Source: an uncultured Coriobacteriaceae bacterium (GTDB taxonomy: Bacteria; Actinomycetota; Coriobacteriia; Coriobacteriales; Eggerthellaceae). Taken from it: a DNA stretch of 11,137 nucleotides. Position numbers and translations under genes: made by a program. The stretch spans positions 1 through 11,137 of the forward strand of contig URZP01000046.1 in NCBI GenBank assembly GCA_900552365.1, read 5' to 3'. Positions 5,891 to 11,137 of this stretch are shown piece after piece. Numbering within the stretch: the stretch's first letter is position 1; each line of letters starts with the position of its first letter. Under the pieces are notes generated by a model. That model was not told where the DNA came from. It worked only from the letters and a program-made list of their open reading frames with translations, and did not search any database.

Positions 5891-7773
5891 GCGAACGCGA
5901 TGACATCCAGCAGCGCCAGCTAGAGGAAATGAAGGCCAAGCGCGCCGCACGCGGCCGCCGTGGCGGACACGGCCCGCACGGGCGTATGGGCGTAGTTGAG
6001 AAGCCGCGCGATTTCAAGGGAACGGTCGCGAAACTTGCGCGTTTCTTGGGCCGGTTCAAAATGCTTCTGATCGTGGCTTTGATATTCGCAATCGGATCGA
6101 CGGTCTTCAACATCCTGGGCCCTAAGGTTCTTTCCGAGGCGACCACCGAGCTGTTCAACGGCTTGGTCGCCAAGGTGCGGGGAACGGGTGGCATCGACTT
6201 CACGCTGATCGGCGAGATCCTTGCGGCCACGCTTGGTTTGTACCTTCTTTCGGCTGTCTGCTCGTTCATTCAGGGATGGGTGCTTACCTATATCTCGCAG
6301 AAAACCTGCTACGAGTTCAGGCGCGAGATCGCTCAGAAGATCGACCGCCTTCCCGTTGGCTACTTCGAGAAAACCAGCATCGGCGACACGCTTTCGCGCA
6401 TCACGAACGACGTCGACACGTTGGGTCAAAGCCTGAACCAGGGTATTTCCCAGCTCATCACGTCCAGCGTCACCGTCATCGGCGTTTTGGGCATGATGAT
6501 CTACATCAACCCGATCGCCGCGCTGGTGGCCGTGTGCATCGTGCCGGTGTCGCTGGTTTTGGTGAGGGCCATCGTCAAACGTTCGCAGAAGTACTTCTAC
6601 CGTCAGCAGGAAAGCCTGGGCGCCATCGACGGCATGATCGAGGAGACGTTCTCGGGTCACGCTGTGGTGAAGGCCTTCAATCGCGAGCAGCAGACGGTCG
6701 AGGAGTTCAACAAGACGAACGGCACGCTTTACGAGTCGGCTTGGCGCTCTCAGTTCCTCAGCGGTCTTATGAAGCCCGCCATGGATTTCGTGGGCAACCT
6801 AAGCTACGTGTGCGTTGCGGTTTTGGGCGGCGTGTTCGCGTCGCGCGGCATCATCACGGTGGGCGATATCCAAGCTCTCATTCAGTACGTGAAGAATTTC
6901 ACCCAGCCCATCACGCAGCTTGCTCAGGTGTCAAACGTGCTTCAGCAGACGGCCGCCGCTGCCGAGCGCGTGTTCGAGTTCATCGAGGCCCCCGAGGAAG
7001 AGATCGAATTGCCGAAGGCCCGCATGGCCGATTGCGCCTCCGACGTCGAGTTCGAGCATGTCCGTTTCGGCTACGACTCCGAAAAGCCCGTCATCAAGGA
7101 CTTCACCGCCAGTGTTAAGGAAGGCCAGACTGTTGCCTTGGTCGGGCCGACCGGCGCCGGCAAGACCACCACGGTGAAGCTGCTGATGCGCTTTTACGAC
7201 GTTCAGAGCGGCTCCATCCGAATCGGCGGTCACGACTTGCGCGATTTCTCGCGCGACGATGTCCGTTCGCAGTTCGGCGTGGTTCTTCAGGATGCGTGGC
7301 TGTTCAACGGCACCGTTCGCGAGAACATCCGATTCGGCGACCTTACCGCGACCGACGAGCAGGTCGAGCAAGCTGCCCGCATGGCGTTCGCGCACCATTT
7401 CATCGAGACGCTTCCCGATGGGTACGACTGCGTTATCAACGAGGACGCCGGAAACATCTCGCAGGGACAGCGTCAGCTTCTGACCATCGCGCGCGCCTTC
7501 TTGGCCAACAGGCGTATGCTCATCCTCGACGAGGCCACCTCGTCGGTTGACACGCGCACCGAGGAGCGCATCCAGAAGGCTATGGACAGCCTGATGGAAG
7601 GCCGTACCTCGTTCGTCATCGCGCATCGCCTGTCCACCATCAAGAATGCCGATCTCATTTTGGTCATCAAGGACGGCGACATCGTCGAGCAGGGCACGCA
7701 TGAGCAGCTTCTTGCGCAGAAGGGCTTTTACGCCGATCTTTACGAATCTCAATTTGCGGACGTTGTGGATTAG
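5887..7773 (+). CDS. ABC exporter half-transporter, catalytically competent subunit
   Basis: This 628-residue protein is the partner of the preceding gene. Its first 35 residues are a charged Gly/Arg/His-rich cytoplasmic extension followed by PRDFKGT, a feature I associate with this clade of exporter pairs. Six membrane segments follow, the first at about 58-80. The ATPase domain has Walker A GPTGAGKTT (420-428), Q-loop Q468, Walker B ILDE with D548 and catalytic E549, and switch H580. All are canonical, but the signature reads SQGQ (525-528) instead of SGGQ. The heterodimer therefore has one working site (this Walker A, Glu and His with the partner's SGGQ) and one degenerate site. The start overlaps the upstream stop as ATGA, with GGGAGG about 10 nt before it, which implies translational coupling and matched amounts. 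It should sit in the cytoplasmic membrane and export a hydrophobic or amphipathic compound that cannot be named from sequence. Confidence 0.92.
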   Translation: MSERDDIQQRQLEEMKAKRAARGRRGGHGPHGRMGVVEKPRDFKGTVAKLARFLGRFKMLLIVALIFAIGSTVFNILGPKVLSEATTELFNGLVAKVRGTGGIDFTLIGEILAATLGLYLLSAVCSFIQGWVLTYISQKTCYEFRREIAQKIDRLPVGYFEKTSIGDTLSRITNDVDTLGQSLNQGISQLITSSVTVIGVLGMMIYINPIAALVAVCIVPVSLVLVRAIVKRSQKYFYRQQESLGAIDGMIEETFSGHAVVKAFNREQQTVEEFNKTNGTLYESAWRSQFLSGLMKPAMDFVGNLSYVCVAVLGGVFASRGIITVGDIQALIQYVKNFTQPITQLAQVSNVLQQTAAAAERVFEFIEAPEEEIELPKARMADCASDVEFEHVRFGYDSEKPVIKDFTASVKEGQTVALVGPTGAGKTTTVKLLMRFYDVQSGSIRIGGHDLRDFSRDDVRSQFGVVLQDAWLFNGTVRENIRFGDLTATDEQVEQAARMAFAHHFIETLPDGYDCVINEDAGNISQGQRQLLTIARAFLANRRMLILDEATSSVDTRTEERIQKAMDSLMEGRTSFVIAHRLSTIKNADLILVIKDGDIVEQGTHEQLLAQKGFYADLYESQFADVVD

Positions 7774-7790
7774 GGTGAAGAAGGGGCGAT

Positions 7791-7818
7791 TTGCGGCGAT
7801 AATTGTTTGATCTATAGA
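7791..7818 (+). promoter_or_regulatory. candidate promoter of the HAD / pseudo-AAA+ / MutY-like operon
   Basis: TTGCGG (7791-7796), a 16-nt spacer and TATAGA (7813-7818) form a reasonable sigma-70-type promoter, placing the transcript start near 7825 and leaving a leader of about 40 nt. The -10 lies inside the perfect 10-bp palindrome ATCTATAGAT (7810-7819), so a dimeric regulator could occlude it. No terminator is visible between the ABC pair and this point, so read-through from upstream is also possible. Confidence 0.5.
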
Positions 7819-7863
7819 TTGAACTACCAACGTGGCTTGGGGCTGCGTATTAAGGACGAGAGC

Positions 7864-8589
7864 ATGTCCCTCGATAAGGGATATTACACTTACGACAAAA
7901 TCGACGGCGTGAACGCCTCGCATGATGGAAAAGCCCGCATCGCGGCCTTCGACTTCGATGGCACCAGCATTGACGGCAGCTCGCCGACGCAGCTCGTGTT
8001 CCATCTTTGGAAGAACGATATGCTCAGCAAGACCGACGCTTTGCGCATCGGTTTGTGGGCCTTACGCTACAAGTTCCGCCTGCCTCAGGACGAGGCTTCG
8101 GTTCGCGGCATCGTGTTCCGTGCGTTCGAGGGCAAGCCGGTCGAAGAGGTCGATCAGTTCCTGTACGACTTCTATGACAGCGTTATCGAGCCTCGCTTCC
8201 GCATTGCGGCCGATGCTGCTATGGAACGCCACCGCATGGCTGGTGACGTCGTTCTCATCATCTCGGCGACGTTCGAACCCATTGCCCGTCGCGCGATGGA
8301 GTTTCATCCCATCGACGGTCAGGTCAGCACGCGCATGAAGACCAAGGACGGCTGCTACACACGCGAGGTTGACGGCAAGCCGGTGGAAGGCGCCGAGAAG
8401 CTGGTCGCCATCAAACAATGGTGCGACGCCAAGTTCGGCGAGGGCAATTGGGAGCTTGCGTACGCATACGGCGACCATCACTCTGATCGCCTGATGCTCG
8501 ATGCTGCGGATCATGCTTTCGCGGTCAACCCCGACCATCCGCTTTCCCGCTCGGCGAAAGCGAAGAATTGGAACGTTTTGGAATGGTAA
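7864..8589 (+). CDS. HAD superfamily IB phosphatase (SerB-like)
   Basis: With ATG 7864 as start the product has 241 residues. AAGGACGAG ends a few nt before this ATG, whereas the longer frame from TTG 7807 has no binding site and overlaps the promoter. HAD motif I is DFDGT (D30, D32), motif II is IISAT with S134, motif III is probably K179 (GAEKLVAIK), and motif IV is GDHHSD with D204 and D208, followed by DAADHAFAVNP. A helical cap lies between motifs I and II, and the ending LSRSAKAKNWNVLEW is typical of subfamily IB. The catalytic set is complete, so a Mg-dependent phosphatase using an aspartyl-phosphate intermediate is expected. Relatives act on phosphoserine or on lipid-linked and small metabolite phosphates; the substrate here is not known. 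It is cytoplasmic with no signal peptide. It is followed after 10 nt by the pseudo-AAA+ gene, so the two are probably co-transcribed. Confidence 0.85.
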   Translation: MSLDKGYYTYDKIDGVNASHDGKARIAAFDFDGTSIDGSSPTQLVFHLWKNDMLSKTDALRIGLWALRYKFRLPQDEASVRGIVFRAFEGKPVEEVDQFLYDFYDSVIEPRFRIAADAAMERHRMAGDVVLIISATFEPIARRAMEFHPIDGQVSTRMKTKDGCYTREVDGKPVEGAEKLVAIKQWCDAKFGEGNWELAYAYGDHHSDRLMLDAADHAFAVNPDHPLSRSAKAKNWNVLEW

Positions 8590-8594
8590 GGAGG
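8588..8594 (+). promoter_or_regulatory. strong ribosome binding site deciding the pseudo-AAA+ start
   Basis: AAGGAGG, a near-perfect anti-Shine-Dalgarno match, overlaps the HAD stop codon. Adjacent in-frame codons GTG (8597) and ATG (8600) are both possible starts. Spacing of 2 nt to GTG is too short, so ATG 8600 is chosen. The frame stays open upstream to 8501 inside the HAD gene, but that start has no support. Confidence 0.8.
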
Positions 8595-8599
8595 CTGTG

Positions 8600-10192
8600 A
8601 TGGAGAACAACGAACCCATCCCTGCAGCCAGCGGCGCGTCCGGCACCGATGCCTCGCGCGAAGGCACTCCGAAATCGCCTCAGGTCGATTACGTCGCAGC
8701 GGCGCGGTCCGCATGTGCTTCGGGCGACGACGTCCTGGGCATTCATCTTTATTTGGCGGCATTCGAGATCCAAAACCAGGATTCGTTCCCGCCGTCTCCC
8801 GATGCGCTCGATGCGCTTCGCAGCGCTTGGAAGCTTGCTATCTCGTTGAAGGAGCGCTCGATTGCCGAGTACATCTTCGAGAAGCTTGAGCCGTTCGTCT
8901 CTGCCCGGGAAATGGGTGAGTGCGCTGACGCTCTGCAGCAGCTTGCGCTCGATCGCCTTGAGGAGTTCGGCCTTTCGCGCGACGAACTCGAGCAGATGGC
9001 CGACGCCTTGTCGGACGATTTCTTCGGCTCGAACATCGGTCAGCCCTCTATCCATATCGAGCAGTTCACGTTCCCGGCGAAGCCCGCTGCCGAAGCGGGA
9101 GCGCAGGACGCTGCGGCCGAGCGGGTCGATGACGGCCAGCCCCAAGGGGCGGCCCCAGCCAGCGTGGATGCCCAGACTGAAGGTATTGCGGCCGAACACG
9201 CCGAAGGCGCTACCGCCGTTCAGGCCGACGAAGATGCCTCTGTGCGAGCGGCTGCGAAAACGCCTGCCGAGCGCGAGTCGTATGCCGACTTGGTTGGATT
9301 CGACGAAGCCATTGCCGATATGCGAACCTTGGGTATCGGCATGGGCGACGACCCCGAGTTCAAGGCATTCGTCGAGCAGCTGAACGCGCTTCATGGCCTT
9401 GATCGCATGCCTTCGGCCGACTCGCTGGTTTTCCGTGCGGTTGCCCGTGAAGACGCCAATCGGTTCCTTGCGGCCACGCTTCGCGAGATCGGCCTTCCGG
9501 TTATCCGCATGTCCTTCGAGGAAAGCCTTCAGGGCGTTCCCATGCTCGTCGTCTCTTCGGAAGGCATCGATTTCCGCAGTCGCCAGAACTTCATGAGGCT
9601 TGGCTTCACGCAGCCGATGTCCTTGGTTATGGAAGACATCGACCTGTGGACCACCCCTGAGGACGAGATCCCCGAGGAAAAGGAGGCCCTCGCAGTTCAG
9701 GCAAACGCCGCTCGCGGTGCGCGCGAGGCGCTGAACATCATCCGTTCCGCTGTGGCAAACCCCAACGTGTACGTGCTTGCCTCGGCTTCCAGCCTGAAGG
9801 ACGTCGACCCGTTCTTCATCGACTTGCTTGCTCCGGCATCCGTGGTCGATATCGAGCTTCCGGGTGATGACGACAGACGCGCTATCTGGGGAAAGATCCT
9901 TGCCGAGCATGAATCGCTCAGGCATATGAACCTCGACGACATGGTCCGTCTCTCCGATGGCATGCCTCGTTTCGACATCGAGTCCGCGGCTCGCGAGGCC
10001 ATCGAGGAGGCCTACAAGCAAAGCTTGCTGCAGCGCCGCTTCGTCGCGGTTTCAGCGCAGAACATCTTCGAGAAATTGGCTAATTACCAGCCGCTTGAGT
10101 CGGAAATCTATCGCGATCTCGAAGAGAAGGTCATCGACGACTTCCGTCGTGACCTGGCGCACATCAACGACATCCTCAACGAAGGCGAGTAG
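8600..10192 (+). CDS. AAA+-fold protein with inactivated nucleotide site (pseudo-ATPase), function unknown
   Basis: This 530-residue protein has three parts: an alpha-helical N-terminal domain (about 28-145), an Ala/Glu-rich low-complexity linker (about 155-225), and a C-terminal region that aligns by eye with FtsH/Cdc48-type AAA+ modules. The SYADLVGFDEA entry motif is at 227-237. The Walker A slot reads RAVAREDANRF (279-289), with A286 and N287 where the Lys and Thr of GKT belong. The Walker B slot is LVMEDID, with E345-D346 swapped from the usual DE. Sensor 1 Asn is S397. The arginine-finger stretch is replaced (D408, A411 instead of Arg). The lid then looks normal (IELPGDDDRRAIW, then DLDDMVRLSDGM-type helices). 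It is therefore probably a structural or regulatory AAA+ relative that does not hydrolyse ATP. There is no signal peptide or membrane segment. It is bracketed by the HAD gene (10 nt) and the glycosylase gene (3 nt). I recognise no named family. Confidence 0.8.
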   Translation: MENNEPIPAASGASGTDASREGTPKSPQVDYVAAARSACASGDDVLGIHLYLAAFEIQNQDSFPPSPDALDALRSAWKLAISLKERSIAEYIFEKLEPFVSAREMGECADALQQLALDRLEEFGLSRDELEQMADALSDDFFGSNIGQPSIHIEQFTFPAKPAAEAGAQDAAAERVDDGQPQGAAPASVDAQTEGIAAEHAEGATAVQADEDASVRAAAKTPAERESYADLVGFDEAIADMRTLGIGMGDDPEFKAFVEQLNALHGLDRMPSADSLVFRAVAREDANRFLAATLREIGLPVIRMSFEESLQGVPMLVVSSEGIDFRSRQNFMRLGFTQPMSLVMEDIDLWTTPEDEIPEEKEALAVQANAARGAREALNIIRSAVANPNVYVLASASSLKDVDPFFIDLLAPASVVDIELPGDDDRRAIWGKILAEHESLRHMNLDDMVRLSDGMPRFDIESAAREAIEEAYKQSLLQRRFVAVSAQNIFEKLANYQPLESEIYRDLEEKVIDDFRRDLAHINDILNEGE

Positions 10193-10195
10193 CTC

Positions 10196-11107
10196 ATGGC
10201 GCGCTCGACACGCTCCGGCGCCTTTGCAGTGGCGACGCAGGAAGACTGGGCTCGCATCGGCGTGTCGTGCCCCGATTTTGTGGGGCAGGTTCTGCAAAAG
10301 GGCGAGGAGAACTACCGCGATCTTCCGTGGCGAAACGTCGACGATCCATATGCCGTGCTCGTTTCCGAGGTCATGCTTCAGCAGACGCAGGTCGCCCGCG
10401 TCCAGAAGTATTGGCCTCGGTTCCTTGCGGCGTTTCCCACGATCGATGCGCTTGCGGCTGCTTCAACGGCCGACGTGTTGTCATTTTGGCAGGGGCTTGG
10501 CTACAATCGCCGCGCCCTTGCCCTTAAGCGCTGCGCCGAGGAGTGCTCAGCTCGATGCGGGGGAGAGCTGCCGGCAACGGTTGCCGAGCTCGAACAGCTG
10601 CCGGGGATCGGCCCCGCCACCGCAGCGGGAGTCACCGCATTCGCTCGAAACTTGCCCTCGTGCTATATCGAGACGAACGTCAGGTCCGTTTTCCTGCACG
10701 ATCTGTTCCCCGATCGCGAGAAGGTGCCCGATCGCGTCTTGGAGCCGTTCGTCCGTTCGACCGCTGACTATGCGCTTTCTTTCGTGACGCCACGCGTTTG
10801 GTATTACGCGTTGCTTGACTATGGCGCCTATATCAAGGCCAATACCGTCAATCCCTCGCGTCGTTCGGCGCATTACGCGTGCCAAAGCTCGTTCGAGGGC
10901 TCGCATCGCCAAAAACGCAGCTTTCTTTTGAAGATGGTCTTGGCGGCTCCCGAAGGGATTTCAAGTGCCGATGCTTTTTCGGCTCTGTGCGATTTCGAGT
11001 CAAGTCACAAGCGCCCGCCCGTTTCGGAGGAAGAATTCGAAAGCTTGGTGAGTGAGCTTTCGACGGAAGGTTTCTTCCGCCAGGAAGGCCCCTTGCTTTT
11101 CCCATAG
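10196..11107 (+). CDS. HhH-GPD base-excision glycosylase, short MutY-like protein without Fe-S cluster
   Basis: This 303-residue protein has a MutY-type catalytic core: LPWRNVDDPYAVLVSEVMLQQTQV with catalytic-position E58, FWQGLGYNRRALALK, and helix-hairpin-helix LPGIG (135-139). MutY removes adenine opposite 8-oxoguanine. Three departures are seen. The catalytic Asp of the usual DGNV motif is E159 (IETNV). The region after YGAYIK, which should hold four [4Fe-4S] cysteines, has only C229 and reads NPSRRS...FEGS..QKR. The NUDIX-like 8-oxoG-reading domain of full MutY (about 350 residues) is replaced by about 65 residues that look like a small winged-helix (VSEEEFESLVSELSTEGFF). I recall cluster-less MutY-like proteins sharing the ETN, NPSRRS and FEGS motifs in other bacteria, so this is probably a real subfamily rather than decay. 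It starts 3 nt after the previous stop with only a weak GAAGGCGAG ahead, suggesting coupling. Base specificity is uncertain. Confidence 0.85.
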   Translation: MARSTRSGAFAVATQEDWARIGVSCPDFVGQVLQKGEENYRDLPWRNVDDPYAVLVSEVMLQQTQVARVQKYWPRFLAAFPTIDALAAASTADVLSFWQGLGYNRRALALKRCAEECSARCGGELPATVAELEQLPGIGPATAAGVTAFARNLPSCYIETNVRSVFLHDLFPDREKVPDRVLEPFVRSTADYALSFVTPRVWYYALLDYGAYIKANTVNPSRRSAHYACQSSFEGSHRQKRSFLLKMVLAAPEGISSADAFSALCDFESSHKRPPVSEEEFESLVSELSTEGFFRQEGPLLFP

Positions 11108-11137
11108 CATTCAAAGAGGCCGGGCGTTTGGCGTATT

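Noticed and set aside
7807..7863. Upstream extension of the HAD gene from TTG 7807
   Set aside because: The extra 19 residues overlap the candidate -10 element and have no ribosome binding site. ATG 7864 has AAGGACGAG at good spacing.
6931..8004. 357-codon open frame antisense across the end of the second ABC gene and the HAD promoter
   Set aside because: It covers DNA encoding all ABC ATPase motifs on the other strand and crosses an intergenic region. It has no motif or ribosome binding site.
8501..8599. Upstream extension of the pseudo-AAA+ gene into the HAD coding region
   Set aside because: No ribosome binding site, and the added residues are an out-of-frame reading of the HAD C-terminus. 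AAGGAGG at 8588-8594 points to ATG 8600.
8525..10021. 498-codon open frame antisense to the pseudo-AAA+ gene
   Set aside because: Opposite-strand shadow with repetitive Arg/His/Gly composition and no start signal. The + strand protein shows clear domain order and a strong ribosome binding site.
10196..11107. MutY-like gene as a decayed pseudogene
   Set aside because: The frame is uninterrupted, the changed residues sit in motifs I recall as shared by a subfamily (ETN, NPSRRS, FEGS), and the gene keeps tight operon spacing, so a divergent functional enzyme is more likely.

Overview
The window is a gene-dense, roughly 58-60% G+C bacterial chromosome segment. All protein genes run on the + strand and one tRNA gene is on the - strand. 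Codon choice (strong C/G third positions, heavy CTT/CTG, CGC and GAC use), acidic Ala-rich proteins and the gene families suggest an actinobacterium of the Coriobacteriia (Eggerthellaceae type). This is an inference from composition and general family resemblance, not a database match. The content looks chromosomal: there is no integrase, transposase, phage gene or CRISPR array.

Layout: (1) 1-261 is a mostly non-coding leader with perhaps the last 34 codons of a gene entering from the left. (2) 262-2379 encodes a HelD-type superfamily 1 helicase/RNA polymerase recycling factor, followed 27 nt later by a small XRE-type repressor (2407-2661). (3) 2662-2856 is an intergenic region with three successive inverted repeats, the last a 13-bp operator-like dyad. 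It leads into an FMN-binding split-barrel (Nim/PPOX-like) protein (2857-3381). (4) 3382-3805 holds a nested inverted repeat, a terminator, a tRNA-Asp(GUC) gene on the - strand with its own good promoter, and the leader of the next operon. (5) 3806-7773 encodes two half-size ABC exporters whose genes overlap by ATGA. Their motif pattern is that of an asymmetric heterodimer with one competent and one degenerate ATP site. (6) 7864-11107 is a tight three-gene run with a candidate promoter at 7791-7818: a HAD-IB phosphatase, a 530-residue protein with an AAA+ fold whose Walker A, sensor 1 and arginine-finger residues are all replaced, and a short MutY-like glycosylase lacking the iron-sulfur cysteines and the C-terminal 8-oxoG-recognition domain.

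How they work together: the ABC pair almost certainly forms one membrane exporter. The XRE protein could control its own transcription and that of the Nim-like gene through the dyad between them (inference). The most unusual part is the last operon, where a pseudo-AAA+ protein sits 3 nt upstream of an atypical base-excision glycosylase. HelD, the Nim-like protein and the exporter all belong to families that can confer drug tolerance, but their adjacency is only suggestive.
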